Shown: positions 1-6,521 of the stretch, piece after piece
Layout: each line of letters begins with the position of its first letter
Position numbering within the stretch: the stretch's first letter is position 1
Origin: Rhodospirillales bacterium
GTDB taxonomy: Bacteria; Pseudomonadota; Alphaproteobacteria; UBA828
DNA: 6,849 bases
NCBI GenBank assembly: GCA_026712885.1
Contig: JAPOPO010000294.1
Span: forward strand, 1 to 6,849
Reading direction: 5' to 3'
Translations under genes and position numbers: made by a program
The notes under the pieces: generated by a model
The model's input: only the letters and a program-made list of their open reading frames with translations
The model's database searches: none
What the model was told of the DNA's origin: nothing

Positions 1-1201
1 CTACGGGCGGACCAGACTCGCCGAGGTCGCGGCCGAGGAAATGTCGCGCATCGGCTTCTTCCACACCTTCGGCGGCGCCTCGAACGAGCCGCAGATCAGG
101 CTCGCCGAGAAGCTGCTCTCGCTGCTCCACGAGCACGCCGACTGCCACCACATCGGCAAGGTGTTCTTCGGCCTTTCGGGTTCGGACGGGAACGACACCC
201 AGTTCAAGCTGGTCCGCTACTACAACAACCTGCGCGGCCGGCCCGAGAAGAAGAAGATCATCTCGCGCCTCGGCGCCTACCACGGCGTCACCGCGGCGGC
301 CGGGAGCCTCACCGGCATTCCGCTCTACCACAAGGCGTTCGACCTGCCCTTCGAGGGGGTGCTGCATACCGATTGCCCGCACTACTGGCGGGAAGGCCTG
401 GAGGGCGAGAGCGAGGAGGAGTTCGCCGACCGTATGGCCGCATCGCTGGAAGCCATGATCGAGCGGGAAGGGCCGGAGACCATCGCGGCCTTCATCGCGG
501 AGCCGGTGATGGGTACCGGCGGCGTGATCATCCCGGGCGGCGGCTACTACGACAAGGTGCAGGCGATCCTGAAGAAGCACGACATCCTCTTCATCGCCGA
601 CGAGGTGATCTGCGGCTTCGGGCGCCTCGGCACTTGGTTCGGCGCGAGCTACTTCGGGCTCAAGCCCGACATGATGACCTTCGCCAAGGGGCTCACCAGC
701 GCCTACTTCCCGATGTCGGCGGTCGCGATCTCTGACGACGTTTGGAAGGTGCTGGCGGACGGCACGCCCGAGGTCGGCATGTTCGCCCACGGCTTCACCT
801 ATTCGGGCCACCCGGTGGGCGGCGCGGTCGGTCTCGCCAACCTGGAAATCATGGAGAGCGAGAATCTGGTCGTCAACTCGGCCGAGGTCGGCGCCTACTT
901 CAAGCAATGCCTGATCGAGCGGGTGGGCGATCACCCCAATGTCGGCGATATCCGCGGCGCGGGCCTCATGCTGGGCGTCGAATATGTCGCCGAGCGCGGG
1001 AGCAAGGCCGCGCCGGACATGACCCCGCCGGCGCATCGGCGCGTCTCGGCCGCCGCGCAAGAGCGCGGCCTGCTCACGCGAGGGCTGCCCTTCCTGCCGG
1101 TCAACGCCTTCTCGCCGCCGCTCACGTTTACGCGGGCGGATGTCGACGAGACCGTCGGCATCTTCGGCGAGGCCGTGGAAAGCGTCTTCGGCAAAGGCTG
1201 A
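1..1201 (+). CDS. Class III (omega-type) PLP-dependent aminotransferase, 5'-truncated
   Basis: The reading frame is open from base 2 (399 codons visible, stop TGA at 1199-1201). The family is usually about 450 residues, so roughly 50 N-terminal residues lie upstream; the in-frame ATG at 41 is internal. Numbering codons from base 2, the frame shows a phosphate-binding SGSDGNDT at about 59-66, YHG at 93-95, IADEVICGFGRLG at about 198-210 with Asp200 for the PLP ring nitrogen, and FAKGLTS with the Schiff-base Lys229 (bases 686-688). FTYSGHP at about 265-271 and VGDIRGAGLMLG near 314-325 follow. These are hallmarks of fold-type I class III transaminases, which move an amino group from an omega-amino acid or amine to pyruvate or 2-oxoglutarate in the cytoplasm. 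The amine donor is not decidable from the sequence. hyuA starts 24 bases downstream, so the two are probably co-transcribed. Family assignment is firm; substrate is unknown. Confidence 0.93.
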   Translation, partial: YGRTRLAEVAAEEMSRIGFFHTFGGASNEPQIRLAEKLLSLLHEHADCHHIGKVFFGLSGSDGNDTQFKLVRYYNNLRGRPEKKKIISRLGAYHGVTAAAGSLTGIPLYHKAFDLPFEGVLHTDCPHYWREGLEGESEEEFADRMAASLEAMIEREGPETIAAFIAEPVMGTGGVIIPGGGYYDKVQAILKKHDILFIADEVICGFGRLGTWFGASYFGLKPDMMTFAKGLTSAYFPMSAVAISDDVWKVLADGTPEVGMFAHGFTYSGHPVGGAVGLANLEIMESENLVVNSAEVGAYFKQCLIERVGDHPNVGDIRGAGLMLGVEYVAERGSKAAPDMTPPAHRRVSAAAQERGLLTRGLPFLPVNAFSPPLTFTRADVDETVGIFGEAVESVFGKG

Positions 1202-1213
1202 GCCCTCGCCTAC

Positions 1214-1218
1214 AGGGG
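1214..1218 (+). promoter_or_regulatory. Ribosome binding site for hyuA (GTG start)
   Basis: AGGGG lies 7 bases before the GTG at 1226. It supports this non-ATG start, and the encoded protein begins directly with the first beta strand of the ATPase fold (LRISVDTGGTFTD), leaving no room for a later start. It sits in the 24-base gap after the aminotransferase stop. Confidence 0.6.
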
Positions 1219-1225
1219 CTCCACC

Positions 1226-3298
1226 GTGGGGCTCCGAATCTCCGTCGATACCGGCGGCACCTTTACCGATGTCGTGGCCGGCGGTGACGGGCGGGAGGTG
1301 GTCGGCAAGGCGCCGACCACGCCCGACCGCATCTTCGTCGGTATGCAGGGCGCGCTGGAGAACGCGGCCGAGCAGCTGGGCCTGAGCCTGCCCGAGCTGC
1401 TGGGCGAGACAGATTTGCTGATCTACGGCACGACGCGGTCCACCAATGCGATCGTGCAGGGCGCGGTCGCCAAGACCGCGTTTCTGGTCACGGCCGGCTT
1501 CCCCGACATTCTGGTGCTGAAGGAGGGCGGCAAGCACGGGGTCCACGACTTCGAGACCGACTACCCGGACCCCTACATCCCCCAGGCCCACACCTTCGAG
1601 ATCGACGAGCGGATCGATTCCGAGGGCGGCGTGGTGGCGCCGCTCGATCGCGAGCAGGCGCGCGCGGCGCTCGGGCTGGTCAAGGAGCGCGGCTTCGAGG
1701 CGGTCGCCGTCTGCCTGCTGTGGGCGGTCGCGAATTCCGCGCACGAGCAGGCGCTGGCCGCGCTGATCGAGGAGGTTCTCCCCGGCGTCCCCTACACGCT
1801 CTCGCACCGGCTGATCCCGATCGTGCGCGAGTACCGGCGCGCGTCGGCGACCGCCATCGACGCCTCGCTCAAGCCGCTCATGCAGGCGCACCTCCAGGGC
1901 ATGGAGGACGATCTGCGCGAAGCCGGCTGCAGGGGCGAAATCCTGGTGAGCACCTCCGTCGGCGGCTGCATGCACGTGGACGAGCTGGTGGAGCGTCCCA
2001 TCCACACGGTCAAGTCCGGCCCTGCCATGGCGCCGGTGGCGGCCCTGGCCTATTCGCAGATGGAGGGTTTTGGCGACGATGTGATCGTCTGCGACACCGG
2101 CGGCACCACCTTCGACGTGAGCCTGGTGCGTGACGGCGCGGTCAAGCAGACCCGGGAGACCTGGATCGGCGGTCTATGGACCGGCCATATCCTGGCGATC
2201 TCCTCGGTCGACGTGCGCAGCATCGGCGCCGGCGGCGGCTCGATTGCCTGGATCGATCCGGGTGGCTTGCTCCGGGTGGGCCCGCGCAGCGCGGGCGCGG
2301 TGCCGGGCCCGGCCTGCTACGGCACCGGCGGCACCGAGCCCACGGTGACCGACGCGGCGCTGCTGCTCGGCTTTCTCGACCCCGACTACTTTCTCGGCGG
2401 GCGGCTTGCCCTCGACATCGACGCGGCGCGCCGCGCGGTGGGCACGCTCGCAGATCAGCTCGGCAAGTCCCTCGACGACGGCGCGCACGCCATCATGAGC
2501 CTCGCCAATGAGCTTATGATCAAGGCGATTCAGGACATCACCGTGACCGAAGGCTTCAACCCGCAAGAGTGCACGCTTGTCGCAGGCGGGGGCGCAGCAG
2601 GCCTCGGCGTCATGGCGATCGCGGGCGAGCTCGGCTGCGAGCGGGTGATTCTGCCGCGCACGGCTGCCGTGCTCAGCGCCTGCGGGATGCAGGTCTCGGA
2701 CGTGATTCACGAGCACTCGGCGAGCATGGTCACGCGCTCCGCCGGCTTCGACTTCGAAGGCGTGAACGCCGTGCTCGATTCGATCGACGCCGAGCTCGAG
2801 CGCTTTGCTGCCACCCTCGGGGAACGCGGGCTCGAGACCATGCGCATCGAGCGCTTCGTCGAGGCGCGCTACCTGTTCCAAGTGTGGGAGCTCGACGTGG
2901 CGCTGCCGGTCGAGCGCTTCGAGAACGAACGCGACGTCGCCGCCCTGATCGAGCGCTTCCATGCCACGCACGAGCAGGTTTTCGCCGTGCGCGATCCCGA
3001 CAGCATCCTCGAATGCCTCAATTGGAAGGGGCGGGTCTCCGTCGGGCTCGACGCCGCTGCCCGGCCGCCGTCGATCGCCGGCGCCGCCGGGCCGCCGGAG
3101 CCGGACAGCCGCCGGCCCGCCTATTTCGGCGGCGGCGCGCGCGTGGACACGCCGATCTATCTCGGCCGCAACCTGAGCCGCGGCGCGGCGATCCAAGGAC
3201 CCGCGATCATCGAAGAGCCGACCACCACCATCGTGGTCGACCCTGGCACGCGGACTTGGCTGAGCGAGGCCGGCAACTTCATCCTGGAGGCCTGCTGA
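1226..3298 (+). CDS. hyuA: Hydantoinase/oxoprolinase family subunit A (ATPase-fold subunit)
   Basis: A 690-residue protein, the usual length for stand-alone HyuA-type subunits, with a GTG start. Domains in order: an N-terminal hydantoinase A segment with VDTGGTFTD at residues 7-15 and YGTTRSTNAIVQG at 67-79; the ASKHA (acetate/sugar kinase, Hsc70, actin) ATPase core with KSGPAMAP at 263-270, DTGGTTFDVSLV at 290-301 and RSIGAGGGSIAWID at 331-344; SAGAVPGPACYGTGGTEPTVTD at 355-376; and a glycine-rich VAGGGAAGLG at 452-461. A Pro/Ala/Gly-rich variable stretch at about 611-631 precedes the C-terminal domain, which carries GPAIIEEPTTTIVVDPG at 658-674. In the family this subunit uses ATP to phosphorylate the substrate amide or ketone oxygen and works only with a HyuB partner, encoded one base downstream. 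The glycine motif differs from the more usual GGAGPLH form. Possible substrates are a hydantoin, 5-oxoproline or another lactam; a carboxylase role is less likely. Family is certain, substrate open. Confidence 0.95.
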   Translation: MGLRISVDTGGTFTDVVAGGDGREVVGKAPTTPDRIFVGMQGALENAAEQLGLSLPELLGETDLLIYGTTRSTNAIVQGAVAKTAFLVTAGFPDILVLKEGGKHGVHDFETDYPDPYIPQAHTFEIDERIDSEGGVVAPLDREQARAALGLVKERGFEAVAVCLLWAVANSAHEQALAALIEEVLPGVPYTLSHRLIPIVREYRRASATAIDASLKPLMQAHLQGMEDDLREAGCRGEILVSTSVGGCMHVDELVERPIHTVKSGPAMAPVAALAYSQMEGFGDDVIVCDTGGTTFDVSLVRDGAVKQTRETWIGGLWTGHILAISSVDVRSIGAGGGSIAWIDPGGLLRVGPRSAGAVPGPACYGTGGTEPTVTDAALLLGFLDPDYFLGGRLALDIDAARRAVGTLADQLGKSLDDGAHAIMSLANELMIKAIQDITVTEGFNPQECTLVAGGGAAGLGVMAIAGELGCERVILPRTAAVLSACGMQVSDVIHEHSASMVTRSAGFDFEGVNAVLDSIDAELERFAATLGERGLETMRIERFVEARYLFQVWELDVALPVERFENERDVAALIERFHATHEQVFAVRDPDSILECLNWKGRVSVGLDAAARPPSIAGAAGPPEPDSRRPAYFGGGARVDTPIYLGRNLSRGAAIQGPAIIEEPTTTIVVDPGTRTWLSEAGNFILEAC
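3286..3290 (+). promoter_or_regulatory. Ribosome binding site for hyuB inside the hyuA 3' end
   Basis: GGAGG lies within the last codons of hyuA, 9 bases before the hyuB ATG at 3300. The hyuA stop (TGA 3296-3298) and the hyuB start are one base apart. This arrangement favours translational coupling and near-equal synthesis of the two subunits. Confidence 0.75.
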
Positions 3299-3299
3299 G

Positions 3300-5090
3300 A
3301 TGACTCAGCCCGAGCAACCGCCCGAGGCGCTGGACCCGGTCCTTCTCTCGGTGCTCTCCAACCGGCTGGACGGCATCGTGCGCGAAATGTCGAACACGCT
3401 GCTCAAGGCCGCGCGCTCGGCGGTGATCGCCGTGGCGCGGGACTTCTCCTGCGCGATCTGCACCGCCGACAACCAGCTGCTGGCGACGGCGGAGGGCCTG
3501 CCGGTCCATATCTTCGGCTCGCATCTGCAGACGAAGGCCATGACCGCGCTGCACAACGACCTCGCCGAAGGAGACGCCTTCCTCCACAACGACCCTTACC
3601 TCGGCAACACCCACCCGGCCGACCACGCGGTGCTGGTGCCGGTCTTCATCGACGGCGAGCACCTGTTCACCGCCTGCGCCAAGGGGCATCAGGCGGACAT
3701 CGGCAACAGCATCCCGACCACCTATCACGCCGCGGCCAAGGACGTGTACGAGGAGGGCTCGCTGATCTTCCCTTGCGTCCGCGTGCAGCGCGACTACGAG
3801 ATGGTCGACGACGTAATCCGCATGTGCCGCAGGCGCATCCGGGTGCCGGAGCAGTGGTACGGTGACTTCCTGGCCGAGCTTGGGGCGGCGCGCATCGCCG
3901 AGCGGCGCCTGAAGGAGCTCTGCGACAAGTACGGCAAGGACACCATCAAGACCTTCATCCGCGAATGGTTCGACTACTCGGAACGCCGCATGGTGCAGGC
4001 GATTCGGGACTTGCCGAAGGCCGAGGTCGAGGCCGAGGGCGCCCACGACCCCTTCGAGCCCTTCCTGCCCGACGGTATCCCGATCAAGGTCCAGCTCCGC
4101 ATCGATCCCGACGAGGGCCGGGTCACCATCGACCTCCGCGACAACATCGACTGCGTCGATTGCGGCCTCAACGAATCGGAGGCCTGCGCGATCAACAACG
4201 TCGTGGCCGGGCTCTTCAACTGCTTGGGCCCGGAGATTCCGCACAACGGCGGGTCGTTCCGCCGCGTGGACGTGCTGCTGCGCGACGGCTGCGTCGTCGG
4301 CCGCCCGTCCTTTCCCCATTCGACTTCGATGGCGACCACCAACGTCGCCGACCGCCTGGTCAACATCACCCACTCGGCGATGGCGCGGCTCGGCGACGGT
4401 TACGGCCTGGCGGAAGGCGGCAGCGCCATGGGCTCCGGCGGCGCGGTCATCAGCGGCGCAGATTTTCGGCGCGGCGGCGATCCCTATATCAACCAGCTCA
4501 TGATGCTGGTGAACGGCGGGCCTGCCGGGCCCAAGGCCGACGGCTGGGTCACCTACGTGCTGCCGGTGGTCTCCGGCCTCATGTATCGGGACAGCATCGA
4601 GCTCGCGGAAGTGAAGCACCCGATGCTGTTCAGGACCGTGCGCCTCATGCCTGGCACCGGCGGCGCCGGGCGCCATCGCGGCGGCCCCGCCTGCGAGGTC
4701 GTCTACGGGCCGCGCGAGGACCCGATGACGGTGGTGATCCCCTCCGACTGTCAGGTCAACCCGGCGCGGGGCGCCCAGGGTGGCCACGACGGCGCGCCGG
4801 CGGTCCAGTTCAAGGTCGGCGCCAATGGCGATCAGACCAAGCTCCCCAACGTCGTGCAGCTCGACCTCCTGCCCGGCGAGCTGATTCGCGGTTTCGATGC
4901 CGGCGGCGGCGGGTACGGCGATCCGACGGAGCGCGATCCGGAGCGGGTGCGCATGGATGTCGCACGCGGCTGGGAGACGCCGGAGCGCGCCCGCGAGGTC
5001 TACGGTGTCGTGCTTACCGGGGACCGCGAAACCGATTCGCTGGCGGTGGATCGAGCGGCGACGGAGGCGGCGCGGGCGGCAGCTTTCTGA
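3300..5090 (+). CDS. hyuB: Hydantoinase/oxoprolinase family subunit B
   Basis: A 596-residue hydantoinase B family protein, typical of HyuB (about 550-600) and clearly shorter than acetone carboxylase alpha subunits. N-terminal hallmarks are DFSCAICTADNQLLAT at residues 48-63, PVHIFGSH at 68-75 and HNDPYLGNTHPADH at 96-109, then KGHQADIGNS at 128-137. The set His105, Asp108 and His130 has the same spacing I recall for the Mn ligands of acetone carboxylase, so a metal site is probable. Downstream motifs include DLRDNIDC (278-285), PHNGGSFRRVDV (314-325), SFPHSTSMATTNVADRL (337-353), GTGGAGRHRGG (452-462) and GFDAGGGGYGDP (531-542), the usual C-terminal signature. With HyuA it should form a cytoplasmic ATP-dependent amidohydrolase-type complex in which B completes the reaction on the activated substrate. 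It is translationally coupled to hyuA. The C-terminal tail (about 575-596) is Ala/Arg-rich and poorly informative. Confidence 0.95.
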   Translation: MTQPEQPPEALDPVLLSVLSNRLDGIVREMSNTLLKAARSAVIAVARDFSCAICTADNQLLATAEGLPVHIFGSHLQTKAMTALHNDLAEGDAFLHNDPYLGNTHPADHAVLVPVFIDGEHLFTACAKGHQADIGNSIPTTYHAAAKDVYEEGSLIFPCVRVQRDYEMVDDVIRMCRRRIRVPEQWYGDFLAELGAARIAERRLKELCDKYGKDTIKTFIREWFDYSERRMVQAIRDLPKAEVEAEGAHDPFEPFLPDGIPIKVQLRIDPDEGRVTIDLRDNIDCVDCGLNESEACAINNVVAGLFNCLGPEIPHNGGSFRRVDVLLRDGCVVGRPSFPHSTSMATTNVADRLVNITHSAMARLGDGYGLAEGGSAMGSGGAVISGADFRRGGDPYINQLMMLVNGGPAGPKADGWVTYVLPVVSGLMYRDSIELAEVKHPMLFRTVRLMPGTGGAGRHRGGPACEVVYGPREDPMTVVIPSDCQVNPARGAQGGHDGAPAVQFKVGANGDQTKLPNVVQLDLLPGELIRGFDAGGGGYGDPTERDPERVRMDVARGWETPERAREVYGVVLTGDRETDSLAVDRAATEAARAAAF

Positions 5091-5118
5091 GAGAAAGCCA
5101 CCTCGCCCTGCTTCTCTC
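5082..5118 (+). other. Overlapping alternative stem-loops at the hyuB stop
   Basis: GCTTTCT (5082-5088) is perfectly complementary to AGAAAGC (5092-5098) with a 3-base loop, and the hyuB stop codon lies inside it. The same right arm, as GAGAGAAAGC (5089-5098), can instead pair with GCTTCTCTC (5110-5118), leaving one bulged A and an 11-base loop. The two hairpins exclude one another. There is no T-run after either, so this is not a standard intrinsic terminator. It may be a weak terminator, an mRNA 3'-end stabiliser, or chance. Confidence 0.35.
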
Positions 5119-5155
5119 CGCCCTACAAAACGATGACGGCAAACGGGGGCGAAGA

Positions 5156-5797
5156 ATGACAAGCGTAACAGCGGGGTTGAGGATGCCAGGAAGTGCCGCC
5201 GCAGCATCCACGATTTGCGTTCTTGCTCTGGTCGCCTTGCTCGCGCTCAGCGGTTGCGGCACCGGGCCGCTCTCCCCCATGGACGAGCCCACACGGGCCG
5301 TCGGCGACGTAGAGGTCTGGAAAAGCCGGATGGGAACCACCACTCACACGCTCGTGGCGATGGATGCCGACTCGATTCGCTACGAGGTGGCTGAGAGCGG
5401 CTGCACCTACACAAGGCCGCGAGATGGCGTCTCGCCATGGACGGCGTGGGAGAACTGCCGGCGCATTCCCGACGGTACCCAGACTGTCACCCTGACTTCC
5501 GGGCGAGTGTGGCCGCTCAAGATCGGACGGACGTGGCGCTACCAAAGAGCCGGATCGGACTCGAGCGGCGACCGGTGGAATGAGGACGTGCAGTGCAAGG
5601 TCACGAAGCAAAAGCGCGTGGAGCGCTCGGTCGGCTTCTTCCGTACATTTTACACGATATGCGAGTCCGAGACCGAAAGGCGCGTTCTCTATATTTCGCC
5701 CGACCTCGGGCGAAGCATCCGCATCTGGTACACGCGCCTCGACCGGTCAGCGCCGCCCGAAAAGCGGGACTTGGTGCGCTTCACACCCGGAAAGTAG
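5156..5797 (+). CDS. Predicted lipoprotein of unknown function
   Basis: I do not recognise this 213-residue protein. The frame stays open far upstream across hyuB, but the ATG at 5156 is preferred: GGGGG (5145-5149) lies 6 bases before it and it gives a plausible signal peptide. The n-region contains Arg9, the hydrophobic core is ICVLALVALLAL (20-31), and the lipobox LSGC puts the lipidated cysteine at residue 34. Gly at +2 fits transfer to the outer membrane. A later ATG at 5183 (GGGG 6 bases before it) would also leave a signal peptide, but one lacking any positive charge. The mature part has four cysteines (83, 101, 147, 169) that could form two disulfides. It also has aromatic/basic stretches VWPLKIGRTWRYQ (118-130) and LYISPDLGRSIRIWYTRL (178-195), which suggest a compact beta-rich periplasmic domain. 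It contains codons rare for the region, such as ATA for Ile168. It lies 65 bases after hyuB and 156 before petA, so co-transcription with either is unproven. Confidence 0.8.
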   Translation: MTSVTAGLRMPGSAAAASTICVLALVALLALSGCGTGPLSPMDEPTRAVGDVEVWKSRMGTTTHTLVAMDADSIRYEVAESGCTYTRPRDGVSPWTAWENCRRIPDGTQTVTLTSGRVWPLKIGRTWRYQRAGSDSSGDRWNEDVQCKVTKQKRVERSVGFFRTFYTICESETERRVLYISPDLGRSIRIWYTRLDRSAPPEKRDLVRFTPGK

Positions 5798-5825
5798 AGA
5801 GTTGGCGGCACCCCCTCCTTAGCGT

Positions 5826-5855
5826 CTTGCCCTTGCCTACGGCCCGTGCTAACCC
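5826..5855 (+). promoter_or_regulatory. Possible weak promoter upstream of petA
   Basis: TTGCCC (5827-5832) and TAACCC (5850-5855) are separated by 17 bases. The -35 element resembles the CTTGAC form common in alphaproteobacteria, while the -10 is poor. If used, transcription would start near 5862, placing the 5863-5884 hairpin at the very 5' end of the pet leader. It is suggested mainly because the bc1 operon needs a promoter in this gap, and the sequence match alone is weak. Confidence 0.22.
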
Positions 5856-5862
5856 TGTCGCC

Positions 5863-5884
5863 GCTCGCGGCAACCGCCGCGAGC
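5863..5884 (+). other. Perfect 9-bp GC-rich stem-loop between lipoprotein gene and petA
   Basis: GCTCGCGGC (5863-5871) and GCCGCGAGC (5876-5884) are exact reverse complements around a 4-base AACC loop. It begins 66 bases after the lipoprotein stop and ends 69 bases before the petA start. No T-tract follows (the next bases are ATGTCGTGAC), so it lacks the second half of a classical intrinsic terminator. It may end or stabilise the upstream transcript, or be a 5' leader structure of the bc1 mRNA. As a DNA palindrome it could also be a protein-binding site. Confidence 0.5.
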
Positions 5885-5953
5885 ATGTCGTGACAGTTGC
5901 TCGATTCCGGGTTCTCGTAAGCAATCCCGTCAGACAATCCGAAGGGTCCGACC

Positions 5954-6508
5954 ATGGCAGACGCGGCGCAGCCCTCAGATAGCTCGTCTGAGCACGCGGG
6001 CACGCGACGCGACTTCCTGGTGCTGGCAGCGGGCGCCATGGGCGGCATGGCGGTGGTGGGCATCACCTGGCCGCTGATCGAGACCATGAACCCCTCGGCC
6101 GACGTGCTGGCGTTGGCCTCGACCGAGGTCGATCTTTCTGCAATCGAGGAAGGCCAGACCATCGTCGTCAAGTGGCGCGGCCGGCCCGTCTTCGTGCGCT
6201 ATCGCACGGCTGAAGAGATCGCCGCTGCGCAGGAGACACCGCTTGGCGACCTCTCCGATCCGCAGCCGGATTCGGAGCGGGCGCCGCAGGCGCAATGGCT
6301 GATCGTGGAGGGTGTTTGCACCCACCTCGGCTGCGTGCCGCTCGGCTCCAAGATCGGCGACCCGCGGGGCGAGTTCGGCGGCTGGTTCTGCCCCTGCCAC
6401 GGCTCGCACTACGACACCTCCGGCCGCATCCGCAAGGGGCCGGCGCCGGCCAATCTACCCGTGCCGAGCTACGAGTTCCTCGATGACACGCTGGTTCGGA
6501 TCGGGTAG
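5954..6508 (+). CDS. petA: Ubiquinol-cytochrome c reductase Rieske iron-sulfur subunit
   Basis: A complete 184-residue Rieske protein, the normal size for proteobacterial bc1 complexes. GAAGGG (5941-5946) lies 7 bases before the ATG. The N-terminus carries a twin-arginine signal (TRRDFLVLAAGAMGG, Arg18-Arg19) leading into the membrane anchor at about residues 22-42, as expected for a protein exported folded with its cluster and kept anchored. The linker and base domain follow (about 45-115). The [2Fe-2S] domain has box I CTHLGC (Cys122, His124, Cys127) and box II CPCHGSH (Cys146, Cys148, His149). Cys122/146 and His124/149 bind the cluster, and Cys127-Cys148 form the usual disulfide. SGRIRKGPAPANLPVP (156-171) supplies the proline loop. 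The protein takes an electron from quinol at the Qo site and passes it to cytochrome c1. All key residues are intact, and petB starts 13 bases downstream. Confidence 0.97.
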   Translation: MADAAQPSDSSSEHAGTRRDFLVLAAGAMGGMAVVGITWPLIETMNPSADVLALASTEVDLSAIEEGQTIVVKWRGRPVFVRYRTAEEIAAAQETPLGDLSDPQPDSERAPQAQWLIVEGVCTHLGCVPLGSKIGDPRGEFGGWFCPCHGSHYDTSGRIRKGPAPANLPVPSYEFLDDTLVRIG

Positions 6509-6512
6509 GGGA
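6507..6512 (+). promoter_or_regulatory. Ribosome binding site for petB overlapping the petA stop codon
   Basis: AGGGGA shares its first two bases with the petA TAG stop (6506-6508) and lies 9 bases before the petB ATG at 6522. Ribosomes terminating on petA therefore cover the petB initiation site, which supports coupled translation of the two bc1 subunits. Confidence 0.7.
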
Positions 6513-6521
6513 CCGCGCCGG

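Noticed and set aside
3050..3120. Dense GCC/CGG repeats near the hyuA 3' end that could be a structured or repeat element.
   Set aside because: They encode the Pro/Ala/Gly-rich variable linker of HyuA in frame. Low complexity from codon bias explains them.
2174..3196. A 340-codon open frame on the minus strand inside hyuA.
   Set aside because: Same artefact: low-complexity Arg/Ala/Gly/His composition, no family signature, fully inside a well-supported gene.
1226..5090. Acetone or acetophenone carboxylase operon.
   Set aside because: HyuA and HyuB share the fold and metal motif, but HyuB is of hydantoinase length, no small gamma subunit gene follows (the next gene is a lipoprotein), and an aminotransferase is a poor partner for ketone carboxylation. 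Not excluded outright.
5121..5130. TACAAA (5124-5129) as a -10 box for the lipoprotein gene.
   Set aside because: No acceptable -35 element lies 16-18 bases upstream.
3965..5155. Upstream extension of the lipoprotein frame across the 3' half of hyuB, giving a 610-codon open frame.
   Set aside because: The extension is an Arg/Pro-rich out-of-frame reading of hyuB. The signal peptide and ribosome binding site place the real start at 5156.
3279..5207. A 642-codon open frame on the minus strand covering all of hyuB.
   Set aside because: It is antisense to an unmistakable hyuB, its translation is Arg/Ala/Val/His-rich with no recognisable motifs, and stop-free antisense frames are common in DNA with strong G/C third-position bias.
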